A stretch of 64,000 nt of DNA from Schaalia sp. ORNL0103 (GTDB taxonomy: Bacteria > Actinomycetota > Actinomycetes > Actinomycetales > Actinomycetaceae): NCBI RefSeq assembly GCF_019429565.1, contig NZ_JAHXSA010000001.1, positions 682,001 to 746,000 on the forward strand. Direction: 5' to 3'. The notes under the pieces were generated by a model. It was given only the letters and a program-made list of their open reading frames with translations. It was not told the DNA's origin and searched no databases. Shown here one piece after another: positions 9,961 to 19,334 of this stretch. Both the position numbers and the translations under genes were made by a program. The first letter of the stretch is position 1. Every line of letters begins with the position of its first letter.

Positions 9961-10331
9961 TGGGCTCCATCGCCGACCTGCTCGGTGACCAGCTGCGTGC
10001 AGGCTTAGCGCAGCTGGTCGACCCCGATGCGTCCGACGAGGCGCCTGACGCGGCCCCCGCCTCGTTCGAGAGCGCTGCTGAGACCGTTCAGGATCGTGCC
10101 CGCGAGGCTGCGATGGAGGCCGTGCTTGACGAGGCGGAGCTCGATCCCGCCGATGCGCGCGGGGAGCTGACGCTGCGCGGCGATCTCGACATGGACGACG
10201 TGTCCCTCTACGCCGTTATTGCACGCGTGGAGCGTGAGGCGAAGGTGACGCTGAACGACTCTCAGATTGAGCAGTGGGTGACGCTCGCGGACCTGCTTGA
10301 CGCCGTTTCTGACGCCGCGTCCAATCACTAG
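9960..10331 (+). CDS. Degenerate acyl-carrier-like protein lacking the phosphopantetheine serine
   Basis: 123 residues from ATG 9960 (TGATG overlap with DUF3145). The C-terminal 50 residues align by eye with an acyl carrier protein: RGDLDMDDVSLYAVIARVER for the family's DLGxDSLxxVEVVMALEE, then a VTLADLLDAV helix equal to the TVGDLVDYI helix. The serine that carries 4'-phosphopantetheine in the DSL motif is Asp80 here, though a serine occurs two residues later (Ser82). The N-terminal half is acidic and helical. If the alignment is right, it cannot be loaded as a normal ACP and may be a structural or regulatory partner. Confidence 0.65.
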   Translation: MGSIADLLGDQLRAGLAQLVDPDASDEAPDAAPASFESAAETVQDRAREAAMEAVLDEAELDPADARGELTLRGDLDMDDVSLYAVIARVEREAKVTLNDSQIEQWVTLADLLDAVSDAASNH

Positions 10332-10466
10332 CGAAAGGCCGTGCCAGCGGAGCTTCAACGACGCTTCCAATGTTCGTAAAGTGCCGGAATTTCGGGCCTA
10401 CAGGGCCTACCATGGAGGCGCACCTGCCGGAATGAACCGGCCAGCGAACAGACGGAAGGAACAACG

Positions 10467-11879
10467 TTGACCCGCACCGAAGAAGATCTGCTCGGCACCC
10501 GCGAAGTACCCAAGGACGCGTACTGGGGCATTCATACGCTGCGAGCGATCGAGAACTATCAGATCTCGGGTCGCACGATCAATGAAGCACCCGAACTCAT
10601 CCGCGCGTTCGCGCAGGTGAAGAAGGCGTGCGCCATGGCGAACATGCAGCTCAAGGCCATGAAGCCGGCCAAGGCCGAGGCGATCATCGCAGCCTGCGAC
10701 GAGATCATCGAAAACGGCCGCTGCATGGACCAGTTCCCCGTGGACCAGTTCCAGGGCGGTGCCGGTACCTCCGTCAACATGAATGCGAACGAGGTCATCG
10801 CGAACCTGGCGCTCGAGATCCTGGGGGAGGAGAAGGGCCGCTACGACATCATCAACCCCAACGATCACGTCAACCGCTCCCAGTCGACGAACGACGCCTA
10901 CCCGACGGCCTTCCGCATCGCCCTGTGGCGCAAGGTGAACCGGCTGCGCAAGGCCATCGATGAGCTCGCCGACTCTTTCGATGAGAAGGGCGCCGAGTTC
11001 CGCCACATTCTGACGATGGGCCGCACGCAGCTGCAGGATGCCGTTCCGATGTCGCTGGGTAGCGAGTTTTCCGCCTTCGCGCACACGCTGCGCGAGGAGG
11101 ACGAACGCCTTGTCAACAACGCCGAACTGCTCCTGGAGACTAACCTCGGCGCAACCGCCATCGGCACCGGCCTGAACACCCCGGACGGCTACCAGCAGGT
11201 CGTCGTGCGCCACCTGCGTCGCATCACGGGTGCGCGCGTCGTCGGCTCGCCGAACCTCCTTGAGGCCACGTCCGACACGGGCGCCTACGTGTCCATGCAC
11301 GCCACGATCAAGCGCAGCGCCGTCAAGTTGTCAAAGGTCTGCAACGACCTGCGTCTGCTGGCTTCCGGCCCCCGCGCCGGCCTCAACGAGATCAACCTAC
11401 CGAAGATGGCTGCTGGCTCGTCGATCATGCCCGCCAAGGTCAACCCCGTCATCCCGGAGGTTGTCAACCAGGTGTGCTTCAAGGTTATCGGCAACGACCA
11501 GACCGTCACCATGGCGGCTGAGGCCGGTCAGCTCCAGCTCAACGTCATGGAGCCCGTGATCGCACAGGCGCTCATCGAGTCCATCAACCTCCTCGTGAAT
11601 GCTTGCGATACGCTGCGCGAGCGCTGCATCACCGGCATCACTGCCAACGAAGAGGTGTGCCGCGGCTACGTGGAGAACTCGATCGGCATCGTCACGTACT
11701 TCAACGACGTGATTGGTCACCACCTGGGCGACGTCGTCGGCAAGCGCGCCGCAGCCGAGGGCAAGACAGTCCGCGAAGTCATCCACGACATGGAGCTCCT
11801 GTCGGAGGAAGAAGTCGAGCGCATTCTGTCGCCCGAGAACCTCGCGAATCCGAAGTACGCGGGCACCGAGGAAGACTGA
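10467..11879 (+). CDS. aspA: Aspartate ammonia-lyase
   Basis: 470-residue member of the fumarase/aspartase superfamily, converting aspartate to fumarate and ammonia. The superfamily signature [15 protein letters not shown] forms the flexible catalytic loop, and NVNQ/SST-type segments appear as [18 protein letters not shown]. The start is TTG 10467, supported by GGAAGGA at 10454-10460. Aspartase rather than fumarase is favoured by the N-terminal region ([20 protein letters not shown]) and the overall length. It is monocistronic, with a hairpin terminator following. Confidence 0.92.
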   Translation: MTRTEEDLLGTREVPKDAYWGIHTLRAIENYQISGRTINEAPELIRAFAQVKKACAMANMQLKAMKPAKAEAIIAACDEIIENGRCMDQFPVDQFQGGAGTSVNMNANEVIANLALEILGEEKGRYDIINPNDHVNRSQSTNDAYPTAFRIALWRKVNRLRKAIDELADSFDEKGAEFRHILTMGRTQLQDAVPMSLGSEFSAFAHTLREEDERLVNNAELLLETNLGATAIGTGLNTPDGYQQVVVRHLRRITGARVVGSPNLLEATSDTGAYVSMHATIKRSAVKLSKVCNDLRLLASGPRAGLNEINLPKMAAGSSIMPAKVNPVIPEVVNQVCFKVIGNDQTVTMAAEAGQLQLNVMEPVIAQALIESINLLVNACDTLRERCITGITANEEVCRGYVENSIGIVTYFNDVIGHHLGDVVGKRAAAEGKTVREVIHDMELLSEEEVERILSPENLANPKYAGTEED

Positions 11880-11895
11880 GCGCCTGACGCGCGCT

Positions 11896-11940
11896 AACGA
11901 CGAGGCCGGGGACCCTGCGTGTGGATCCCCGGCCTTCGTT
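11896..11940 (+). terminator. Terminator after aspA
   Basis: Left arm 11896-11912 (AACGACGAGGCCGGGGA) pairs with 11926-11940 (TCCCCGGCCTTCGTT), leaving a 2-base bulge. It starts 17 bp past the aspA stop. A closely related hairpin sits at 12587-12624. Confidence 0.65.
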
Positions 11941-11954
11941 GCGTGCCGGCGTCG

Positions 11955-12524
11955 CTAGGGGAGCAGAGACTCCTTGAACGAGCGCACGAAAGTGCCAAAA
12001 CGCTCCACCCTGTCCGAGAAGTACCGGTAGATGCGCCTGCGCGCGTCGCCCACGTACTCCACGGTGCGCAGGTCCTCGTAGCGGAAGCGGCCGCGATCAT
12101 CGATTAGCGCGGAGTCGACCAGGCGCCCGGTGATCTCGCAGCGGAAGTGCGTGTAAGTGCCGTCATCCGTGGCCTCCAGGACACGGCACAGCAGGCTCAT
12201 CTGAGAGCCGTCGAGCACGGGGATGCCGTCGTGATCGCTCGAAGGCACTTGCGCGTCGCGGAGCTTATCGCCGCCCGAGACTGTTCCCGCGTACTCGAAA
12301 AGACCCATGGCCTCGGCGCCGAACAGATTGAGGGAGCATACGCCAGAGCGCTTGATCGCGCGGGCAGCATGCGTCGTTGAGTCGCAGCCGATCATGACCA
12401 TCTGCCCCAGCGAGTACGAGGAGGAACCCGTCGTGATGCCGACGCCGACGGCCTCGTCCGGGTAGGCCAGGATGTAGACGGGAAAGCCGTAGTAGAACTT
12501 CTCGGTTTCGTAGGGAACATGCAT
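11955..12524 (-). CDS. Flavin-reductase-like (FMN-binding split barrel) protein
   Basis: 189 residues starting at ATG 12524 (MHVPYETEKF). The segment GFPVYILAYPDEAVGVGITTGSS followed by SLGQMVMIGCDSTTHAARAI and SGVCSLNLFG is the usual layout of the flavin-reductase-like domain, which binds FMN and often serves a partner oxidoreductase. The C-terminal part (about residues 125-189) is less conserved. No partner gene adjoins it; it lies between the aspA and aceE terminators. Substrate unknown. Confidence 0.75.
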   Translation of the reverse strand: MHVPYETEKFYYGFPVYILAYPDEAVGVGITTGSSSYSLGQMVMIGCDSTTHAARAIKRSGVCSLNLFGAEAMGLFEYAGTVSGGDKLRDAQVPSSDHDGIPVLDGSQMSLLCRVLEATDDGTYTHFRCEITGRLVDSALIDDRGRFRYEDLRTVEYVGDARRRIYRYFSDRVERFGTFVRSFKESLLP

Positions 12525-12586
12525 GGATCTATTGTCTGCTGGAAACGGCGGGCAGGCAGTGCCGATCCCATTGCTTGGCCCAAACG

Positions 12587-12624
12587 ACGAGGCCGGGGCC
12601 CCGCGTGGGGATCCCCGGCCTCGT
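12587..12624 (-). terminator. Terminator after aceE
   Basis: A perfect 12-bp stem (ACGAGGCCGGGG at 12587-12598 with CCCCGGCCTCGT at 12613-12624) enclosing an inner CCCC-GCGT-GGGG hairpin. It lies 50 bp beyond the aceE stop on the minus strand. Symmetric, so it could also act on readthrough from the plus strand. Confidence 0.65.
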
Positions 12625-12673
12625 TCTCATGACCGCTGGGCACCGCGATGGAGGAGCGCGGGCCTAGCGACGA

Positions 12674-15418
12674 TCACTCCTCGCCAGCGTGGTCGTTGCC
12701 CTGGATCGAGTAGTTGAACAGGTCGTACTTCTCGATCGCCTGCTGGACGACGGACGGGTCGACCTGACCCTTGTCGGCCAGGGCAGCCAGCGTGCGCACG
12801 ACCATCGACTCGGCGTCAATGTGGTACCAACGACGCGCCGCACGACGGGTGTCGGAGAAGCCGAAACCATCCGCGCCGAGCACGTGGTAGTCGCCGGGGA
12901 CCCACTGACGGATCTGGTCAGGCAGCATGCGGTCGAAGTCGGAGGAGGCCACGAACGGACCCTCGCGACCCGCGAGCTTCGTCGACACGTAGGGCGTGCG
13001 GCGGGGCTCGGACGGGTGCAGGAAGTTGTGCTCCTCGGCGTCCAGGCCGTCGCGGCGCAGCTCGTTCCACGAGGTCACGGACCACACGGCGGCGTCCACG
13101 CCCCAGTCGCGGGCCAGCAGCTCGCGGGCCTCGCGCGCCCACGGCACGCCCACACCGGAGGCGAGCAGCTGAGCCTTGGGGCCGCCGAAGTTCTGGTGCT
13201 CATCGAGGTTGTAAATACCCTTGATGATGCCCTCGACGTCCACGTTCTCCGGCTCGGCCGGCTGGTGGATCGGCTCGTTGTAGACGGTGATGTAGTACAT
13301 GACGTTCGGGTCGCGGTCGCCTGCGTCGCCGTACATGCGCTCCAGACCGTCCGCCATGATGTGGCGGATTTCGTACGCGTAGGCCGGGTCGTAGGACACG
13401 AACGCGTGGTTGGTGGCAGCCAGGACGTGCGAGTGGCCGTCCATGTGCTGCAGGCCCTCACCCGCGAGCGTCGTGCGGCCGGCGGTCGCGCCGATGACGA
13501 AGCCCTTGGTCAGCTGGTCGCCGGCTGCCCAGAACTGGTCACCGGTGCGCTGGAAGCCGAACATCGAGTAGAAGATGTAGATCGGCACCATCGGCAGGTC
13601 GTGCGTGGCGTACGCCGTGCCGACGACCTGGAAGGCGGCCGACGAGCCGGCCTCAGTGATGCCCGTGTGCAGGATACGGCCCTGCTCGGACTCGCGGTAG
13701 GACAGCATCATGTCCGCGTCGACGGGCGTGTAGGACTGGCCGGTCGTGTTGAAGATCTTCGCCGACGGGAAGATCGCGTCCAGACCGAAGGTGCGCGCTT
13801 CGTCGGGGATGATCGGCACGAAGTACTTGCCGACCTCCTTGTCCTTGAGGAGGTCCTTGATGAGGCGCACGAGGGCCATGGTCGTGGCGACCTCGAGCTT
13901 GCCGGAGCCCTTGGACAGCGCATCGAAGGGACGCGTGGGCAGGGCGGGAAGCTTCGGCTGACGGTCGGCGCGGCGCTCGGGCACCCAACCGCCGAGGATC
14001 TCGCGGCGCTCCTTCATGTACTGCAGGGCCGGGTGATCGGCCGGCGGCATGTAGTACGGGGGCATGTAGGGATCGCGCTCGAGTTCCTCGTCCGTGATCG
14101 GGATCTGGAGGCGGTCGCGCAGCTGCTTGGCGTCCTCGAGCGTCAGCTTCTTCATCTGGTGCGTCGAGTTACGGCCGGCGAAGTGCGTGCCCAGGGCGTA
14201 GCCCTTAATCGTGTGCGCGAGAACGACGGTCGGCTGGCCGGTGTGGTCCATGGCGGCCTTGTAGGCGGCGTAGACCTTGCGGTAGTCGTGGCCGCCGCGC
14301 TTGAGCTCCCAGAGCTGCTCGTCGGTCCAGTTCTTGACCATTTCCTTGGTGCGCGGGTCGCGGCCGAAGAAGTGCTCACGCACGTAGGCGCCGTCGTTCG
14401 CGCGGAAGGTCTGGTAGTCGCCGTCCAGGGTCTCGTTCATGACGTGGACGAGGGCGTCGTCCTTGTCGGCGGCGAGCAGCTGGTCCCAGCCGCGGCCCCA
14501 GATGACCTTGATGACGTTCCAGCCGGCGCCCTTGAAGAAGGCCTCGAGCTCCTGAATGATCTTGCCGTTGCCGCGCACCGGGCCGTCGAGACGCTGCAGG
14601 TTGCAGTTGATGACGAAGGTCAGGTTGTCCAGGCGCTGCTGGGCGGCGAGCTGGAGCATGCCGCGGGACTCGGGCTCGTCCATCTCACCGTCGCCGATGA
14701 AGGCCCACGTGTGCTGCTGCGACGTGTCCTTGATGCCGTTCATGTGCAGGTAGCGGTCGAACCAGGCCTGGTAGATGGCCTCGGCGGGTCCCAGGCCGAG
14801 CGAGACCGTGGGGAACTCCCAGAAGTGCTCGAGCTGGCGCGGGTGCGGGTACGAGGGCAGGCCGTGCTCCGTGGAGACCTGCTGACGGAAGCCGTCCATT
14901 TCCTCTTCGGAGAGGCGACCCTCGAGGAAGGCGCGGGCGTAGGGGCCGGGGGAGGCGTGTCCCTGGAAGAACACGTGATCGCCGCCGCCGGGGTGGTCCT
15001 TGCCGCGGAAGAAGTGGTTGAGGCCGACCTCGTAGAGGGTGGCAACCGAGGCGTAGGACGAGATGTGTCCGCCCACCTTGACGCCGGGGCGCTGAGCGCG
15101 CGTCACCTGGACGGCGGCGTTCCAGCGGATCCAGCGGCGGTACTCGCGCTCCATGGCTTCGTCGCCGGGGAAGTAAGGCTCCTGGTCAACGGGGATGGTG
15201 TTGACGTAGGGGGTCGTGTATTCCTGGGGGAGCTGAACGCCGTTGCGGCGCGCTTCGTCCAGCATGTGCAGCAGGATGTAGCGTGCGCGGGGGCCGCCCT
15301 TTTCGTTGATGAGCCCGGACAGGGACTCAACCCATTCGGCAGTCTCCTGGGGATCGTTGTCGGGAACCTGAGGAATCAGGCCGTTGACGACGGGGTGGGA
15401 CTCGTGGAGTTGGCTCAC
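12674..15418 (-). CDS. aceE: Pyruvate dehydrogenase E1 component, homodimeric type
   Basis: 914 residues, close to actinobacterial AceE length. It decarboxylates pyruvate with thiamine diphosphate and passes the acetyl group to lipoyl-E2. The ThDP-binding motif runs from [12 protein letters not shown] to [15 protein letters not shown]. Other conserved segments are [38 protein letters not shown] and [13 protein letters not shown] place the start at GTG 15418 ([13 protein letters not shown]), with GAGAAGG about 6 bases upstream; the frame is open further but has no support. The lipoate genes at 17.8-21 kb serve its E2 partner. Confidence 0.96.
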   Translation of the reverse strand: MSQLHESHPVVNGLIPQVPDNDPQETAEWVESLSGLINEKGGPRARYILLHMLDEARRNGVQLPQEYTTPYVNTIPVDQEPYFPGDEAMEREYRRWIRWNAAVQVTRAQRPGVKVGGHISSYASVATLYEVGLNHFFRGKDHPGGGDHVFFQGHASPGPYARAFLEGRLSEEEMDGFRQQVSTEHGLPSYPHPRQLEHFWEFPTVSLGLGPAEAIYQAWFDRYLHMNGIKDTSQQHTWAFIGDGEMDEPESRGMLQLAAQQRLDNLTFVINCNLQRLDGPVRGNGKIIQELEAFFKGAGWNVIKVIWGRGWDQLLAADKDDALVHVMNETLDGDYQTFRANDGAYVREHFFGRDPRTKEMVKNWTDEQLWELKRGGHDYRKVYAAYKAAMDHTGQPTVVLAHTIKGYALGTHFAGRNSTHQMKKLTLEDAKQLRDRLQIPITDEELERDPYMPPYYMPPADHPALQYMKERREILGGWVPERRADRQPKLPALPTRPFDALSKGSGKLEVATTMALVRLIKDLLKDKEVGKYFVPIIPDEARTFGLDAIFPSAKIFNTTGQSYTPVDADMMLSYRESEQGRILHTGITEAGSSAAFQVVGTAYATHDLPMVPIYIFYSMFGFQRTGDQFWAAGDQLTKGFVIGATAGRTTLAGEGLQHMDGHSHVLAATNHAFVSYDPAYAYEIRHIMADGLERMYGDAGDRDPNVMYYITVYNEPIHQPAEPENVDVEGIIKGIYNLDEHQNFGGPKAQLLASGVGVPWAREARELLARDWGVDAAVWSVTSWNELRRDGLDAEEHNFLHPSEPRRTPYVSTKLAGREGPFVASSDFDRMLPDQIRQWVPGDYHVLGADGFGFSDTRRAARRWYHIDAESMVVRTLAALADKGQVDPSVVQQAIEKYDLFNYSIQGNDHAGEE

Positions 15419-15741
15419 GGTGTACCTTCTCGCTTGACTCGGTGCTGCTTGCGCAGCGTGCGTGAGCGGTGTCCTCTGGCGACACCGCACATATCGGGAC
15501 CATTGTCCCACTATTGGGGTGTCTTTGCGAGTGTTTGCCTTACGTATCCACTATGAGGTGCGTATCACCGGACTGCGGGCGGCTAGCATCGGGTAATTCC
15601 CCAGCTCAGGCGGGGGAGCGCTCGTCGGGGTCTTTTATCGTGGTCCATACCTTGCATTCGAGTAGCTCCAATGCCCTAGGATGAAGGCGTGAACGTTGAT
15701 ATGACACTGAGCACCAGCTCGTTGATGGGCGGTGCTGCGTG
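15419..15741. promoter_or_regulatory. Divergent control region between aceE and the DUF3052 gene
   Basis: 323 bp without a long gene. It must hold the aceE promoter on the minus strand. GGGACCATTGTCCC at 15496-15509 is a 5-bp-arm dyad about 80 bp upstream of aceE, a possible operator. For the plus-strand gene, TTGCAT (15652-15657) and TAGGAT (15677-15682) form a candidate promoter with a 19-bp spacer. A 17-codon ORF starting at GTG 15689 lies between this promoter and DUF3052. Confidence 0.45.
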
Positions 15742-15742
15742 A
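15689..15742 (+). CDS. Possible leaderless 17-codon leader ORF
   Basis: GTG 15689 opens a 17-residue frame (MNVDMTLSTSSLMGGAA) ending at TGA 15740-15742, whose last base is the A of the DUF3052 start ATG. The GTG lies 7 bases after a candidate -10 TAGGAT (15677-15682), the distance expected if transcription begins on the start codon itself. Short leaderless ORFs coupled to a downstream gene are known in actinobacteria. The evidence here is positional only. Confidence 0.3.
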   Translation: MNVDMTLSTSSLMGGAA

Positions 15743-16143
15743 TGGCAGTGAGCCTGGGTTTTGCGTCCGATGCGATCGTGCAGGAGTTCTACGTCGATGA
15801 TGACGTCGATCAGCGCGTGCGCGAAGCGATTGAAGGGGAGACGGGGCATCCGCTCGTTGACGTCGACTACGCGGACGTCGTGGACGGCGCGATCGTCTGG
15901 TGGCGCGCGGACGACGCCGAGGAAGAGGACCTCGCGGACGTGCTCGTGGACGCGATGTCGAACCTGGACGACGGTGGGCTGATCTGGGTGCTGATCCCCA
16001 AGCCGGGCCGCCCCAACTCCGTGCGCGTGGGCGACGTGGAGGAGGCCGCCGAGATCGCGGGCCTGCACGCGACGACCTCGACGGCGTTGGGAGACAACTG
16101 GGCGGGCGTGCGCCTGACTGCGCGTCCGCGTTCGCGCCGCTAG
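15742..16143 (+). CDS. DUF3052 family protein
   Basis: 133 residues from ATG 15742. It matches the small acidic actinobacterial DUF3052 family as I remember it: LGFASDAIVQEFYVDDDVD at the N-terminus, IVWWRADD in the middle, and LIWVLIPKPGRPNSVRVGDVEEAA towards the end. This family is commonly found divergent from aceE, as here, which suggests a link to central metabolism, but no activity is known to me. GTG 15739 is also in frame. Translation may be coupled to the upstream 17-codon ORF through TGATG. Confidence 0.8.
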   Translation: MAVSLGFASDAIVQEFYVDDDVDQRVREAIEGETGHPLVDVDYADVVDGAIVWWRADDAEEEDLADVLVDAMSNLDDGGLIWVLIPKPGRPNSVRVGDVEEAAEIAGLHATTSTALGDNWAGVRLTARPRSRR

Positions 16144-16245
16144 TTTCATTCACGAGGCATGGGCGGGCCACCGCTGTTCTGTGCTGTGACGCTCGGCCTC
16201 GAACGTGACCGTACGCGCCGCTTCTGGTAGATTGGCGCGTGCGTA

Positions 16246-16319
16246 GGGCCTTTAGCTCAGTTGGCTAGAGCGTCTGGTTTACACCCAGAAGGTCATCGGT
16301 TCGAGCCCGGTAGGGCCCA
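16246..16319 (+). tRNA. tRNA-Val (anticodon TAC)
   Basis: A 74-nt cloverleaf. The acceptor stem pairs GGGCCTT with AGGGCCC (with a G-U pair). The anticodon stem-loop TCTGG-TTTACAC-CCAGA gives anticodon TAC. The T-arm is ATCGG-TTCGAGC-CCGGT. The discriminator is A at 16319, and CCA is not encoded. A TAGATT hexamer about 15 bp upstream (near 16228) could be the -10. Confidence 0.95.
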
Positions 16320-16326
16320 CAAAACG

Positions 16327-16362
16327 CTCAGGGGCCGGAAGCAGATGCTTCCGGCCCCTGAG
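16327..16362 (+). terminator. Terminator after tRNA-Val, possibly bidirectional with ndh
   Basis: A perfect 16-bp stem (16327-16342 with 16347-16362) with loop AGAT, followed by TGTTTGCT. It begins 8 bp after the tRNA and ends 31 bp before the converging ndh stop, so it may serve both units. Confidence 0.85.
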
Positions 16363-16393
16363 TGTTTGCTTGGAGCAGTGTGTGCGACGTGCG

Positions 16394-17761
16394 TCAGTCC
16401 TCCTGCGCGCGCTCCTCGGCGACGTCTTCACCGACGACGAGCTTGCCGGAGGCGCCAGCGCCGAGCTGCTCGAGGGCGAGGCGGCCCACCAGCTGCTGGT
16501 TCGTGGTCGTGCGCTGGGGGCGTGCACCGGACAGGAAGCTGAAGAACCAGCTGACCAGCGTGCCCACCTGGGACTTGAAGCCGACGATGTACAGCAGGTG
16601 CAGGAAGCACCACGCGACCCACGCGACGAAGCCGGTCAGCTTCGTGTTGCCCATCTTCACGACCGCCTTGAAACGCGCGATCGTGGCCATGGAGCCCTTG
16701 TCGTTGTAGACGAACTCGGTGGCCTTGGGGGCGCGGCCCGCCAGTCGAGCGGCGATCGTGTCGGCAGCAAAGCGTGCGGACTGGATCGCGCCCTGTGCGA
16801 CGCCGGGGACACCTGGGAATGCCATCATGTCGCCCAGCACGAAGATCTCGGGGTGGCCCGGCAGTGTGAGGTCCTTGTTGACGGTGACGCGCCCGGCGCG
16901 GTCCACCTCGGCCCCCGTCGCCTCACCCAGCGCGCGGCCGAGCGGGCTTGCGGCGACGCCGGCGGCCCACACCTTGCAGACGGACTCGATCCGCTCTTCC
17001 TCGCCGGACTTGTACTTGAGTGTCACGCCCTCGGAGTCCACGCCGGTGACGAAGGCGTTCATCTTCATCTCGACGCCAAGCTTGGCCAGGGCCTCTTCGG
17101 TCTTGATGCCGAGCTCCTCGCCGAACGGGGGGAGCGGGTGCTCTGCGCCGTCCACGAGGATGACGCGGGCCTTGGTCGGGTCGATGTTGCGGAACTCGCC
17201 CTTGAGCGTGTGGGAGGCGAGCTCGCGGATCTGTCCGGCCATCTCGACGCCGGTCGGGCCGGCGCCCACGACGACGAAGGTCAGGAGCTTCTCGACCGCA
17301 GTCGGGTCGGTTTCGATCTCGGCCAGCTCGAAGGCGCCGAAAATGCGGGCGCGCAGCTCGAGGGCGTCGTCGATCGTCTTCATGCCCGGCGCGAAGACCG
17401 CGAAGTGGTCGTTGCCGAAGTAGGACTGGCCTGCGCCCGCCGCGACGATCAGTGTGTCGTATTCGGTGCGCTCGTGCTTGTTGTGGTTGCGCCACTTGAC
17501 GGTGCGAGTCTCGACGTCGATCTCCTCGACGAGGGCCTGCAGGACGGTCACGTTCTTCTGACCGCGCAGGATCTCGCGCGTGGTGGGGGCGATGTCGCCC
17601 TCGGAGAGAATGCCCGTCGCGACCTGGTATAGCAGGGGCTGGAAGAGATGGTGCGATGTGCGGGCCAGGATGGTGATGTCGGCGTCGGCGTTCTTCAGTC
17701 GACGAGCTGCCGTCAGGCCTGCGAAGCCGGAACCGATGATGACAATGCGGTGGCGGGACAT
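16394..17761 (-). CDS. ndh: Type II NADH:quinone dehydrogenase
   Basis: 455-residue non-proton-pumping FAD enzyme on the inner face of the membrane, feeding electrons from NADH to quinone. The N-terminal FAD fold has GSGFAGLTAARRL, the NADH fold has VVVGAGPTGVEMAG, and the second FAD contact is IFVLGDMMAFPG. A hydrophobic patch at about residues 370-405 (WVAWCFLHLLYIVGF) fits membrane association. ATG 17761 is preferred over the in-frame TTG 17776 because GAAGGAG sits just upstream of it. Confidence 0.94.
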   Translation of the reverse strand: MSRHRIVIIGSGFAGLTAARRLKNADADITILARTSHHLFQPLLYQVATGILSEGDIAPTTREILRGQKNVTVLQALVEEIDVETRTVKWRNHNKHERTEYDTLIVAAGAGQSYFGNDHFAVFAPGMKTIDDALELRARIFGAFELAEIETDPTAVEKLLTFVVVGAGPTGVEMAGQIRELASHTLKGEFRNIDPTKARVILVDGAEHPLPPFGEELGIKTEEALAKLGVEMKMNAFVTGVDSEGVTLKYKSGEEERIESVCKVWAAGVAASPLGRALGEATGAEVDRAGRVTVNKDLTLPGHPEIFVLGDMMAFPGVPGVAQGAIQSARFAADTIAARLAGRAPKATEFVYNDKGSMATIARFKAVVKMGNTKLTGFVAWVAWCFLHLLYIVGFKSQVGTLVSWFFSFLSGARPQRTTTNQQLVGRLALEQLGAGASGKLVVGEDVAEERAQED

Positions 17762-17849
17762 AAGACTCTCCTTCAATTAAGCAAGGCTAATCTTACCTAA
17801 ATATGGTGCCCATACTTTGTGAGGTCTGGCGCACCTGGGCCCAATGGCC

Positions 17850-19334
17850 TCACGCGTCGAAGAGGCGCGCTGCCGCGACCGGATCCGGCTTGCCCGTCGT
17901 CGTGGTCGGGAGCGCGTCGACGACCAGGACACGACGCACCTTCTCCCACGGTGCCAGGGAATCGCGCAGGGCCTCCGACAGCGCATCGGCACTCAGCGAC
18001 GAGGCCTGGGCCCGGCCCTGGACAGAAGGGACGATCAGCGCGGCGATGATCTGCCCCCAGCGTTCATCCGGCAGTCCCACGACAAGCGCATCTGATACCA
18101 CGTCCAGCGAGCGTAGAGCCTGCTCGACCGTCGGTGGAGCGACGAGCTCGCCGGCCGTGTTGATCATGCGGTGGGCGCGTCCCACAATGTGCAGCCAGCC
18201 GTCCGCGTCTCGCGTTGCCAGGTCGCCGGTGCGCAGCCACTCCTCGCCGCTCACGACGCCGGGCCCGCGGACCCACATTTCGCCCATCTCGTCTGTGTCG
18301 GCTTCGCGCTCGTTGGTGGCCATGACGCGCAGGTCTACGTAGGGGAAGGGAACCCCCAGCGATCCGGCTGGAGCTAAAGAATCGGGTGTGGCGACCGTAC
18401 CCGCCCCGGAGGTCTCGGTCATGCCCCACACGTGAATGGGGGACAGGCCGGCCGCGCGCATCGCGTCCGCGAGGTCCGCCGTCATCGCGTCGCCGCCGAT
18501 GAGGGGACGCACCCACGATGACAGGTCTCCGCCGCCGCGGTCATGCTCATCGAGGATCGCGCGGACGATCGCGGGCACGGCGAACATCATCGTGATCCCG
18601 TAGCGCTCGACCGCGTCGATGACGCCGCGTGCGTCGAAGGAGCCCGGGAAACCGAGCGTGACCAGGGTGCCGCCGTGCGTCCATACGTCCATTGAGGTGC
18701 CGTTGAAGCCCCCGATGTGGCTCGCGGGCGCGCACACACCCACGACCGAGGACGTCGGCGCGTAGTCGAAGCCCTCGCGGAAATTCGTCGATCCCCACCA
18801 CATAACCTCATGCGTGAGCTCGACGGGGCGAGGAGTGCCCGTGGAACCCGACGTGAACAAGATGGCCGCGAGCTCGGTCCCGCAGCGCGCGGGGGAGTGC
18901 CCGATGGGTGCCGAACGATCCGCCCAGGCGGCCAGATCCGCAAACGACGCGACCTGTGCGCCCGCGTCGGTCAGCGCGGGAGAGTGGGGCGCGCAGGCCT
19001 CGTCGAGAAAAACCCACGAGACGCCCACCTGCTCGCACATCGAGGCAAGCGCGCCTGAGGGCATACGCGGGGACAGCGGAACCGTCACGGCGCGCAGCCA
19101 CGAGGCCGCCACGTGGACGATGTAGTGCCACGGCGAGTTTGCCCCGATGACCGCTATGCGCGTTCCCTCGCCGATACCAGCAGTGTCGAAAGCGGCGGCG
19201 AGGCGAGCGACGGTGTCTGTCGCCTCGCGTACGGTCCACTCCTCGCCGTTTGCCGCGTCCACCAGGGATAGCCGCTTCGGGTGGCGGCGCGCCGCCGCGA
19301 GCAGTGCACGCGCGGGAGAATAGTCGGGGATCAC
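17850..19334 (-). CDS. AMP-forming acyl ligase coupled to lipoate genes
   Basis: 494-residue ANL-superfamily adenylating enzyme. The nucleotide loop is [16 protein letters not shown] (the usual PK is PR here). Also present are [37 protein letters not shown] and the C-terminal TTTTGKPDP, which holds the catalytic lysine. GTG 19334 overlaps the lipA stop (GTGA), so it is the third gene of a lipB-lipA-ligase operon. General annotation would be acyl-CoA synthetase. The context suggests activation of octanoate, lipoate or another medium-chain acid, which is inference. It could instead be MenE-like; there are no menaquinone genes nearby. Confidence 0.85.
   Translation of the reverse strand: MIPDYSPARALLAAARRHPKRLSLVDAANGEEWTVREATDTVARLAAAFDTAGIGEGTRIAVIGANSPWHYIVHVAASWLRAVTVPLSPRMPSGALASMCEQVGVSWVFLDEACAPHSPALTDAGAQVASFADLAAWADRSAPIGHSPARCGTELAAILFTSGSTGTPRPVELTHEVMWWGSTNFREGFDYAPTSSVVGVCAPASHIGGFNGTSMDVWTHGGTLVTLGFPGSFDARGVIDAVERYGITMMFAVPAIVRAILDEHDRGGGDLSSWVRPLIGGDAMTADLADAMRAAGLSPIHVWGMTETSGAGTVATPDSLAPAGSLGVPFPYVDLRVMATNEREADTDEMGEMWVRGPGVVSGEEWLRTGDLATRDADGWLHIVGRAHRMINTAGELVAPPTVEQALRSLDVVSDALVVGLPDERWGQIIAALIVPSVQGRAQASSLSADALSEALRDSLAPWEKVRRVLVVDALPTTTTGKPDPVAAARLFDA

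Noticed and set aside
12689-15556. A 955-codon open frame on the plus strand opposite aceE
   Set aside because: It mirrors the whole of aceE. Long antisense frames are expected in high-GC DNA, and its translation is a Val/Leu/Asp/Arg-rich shadow with no recognisable domain.
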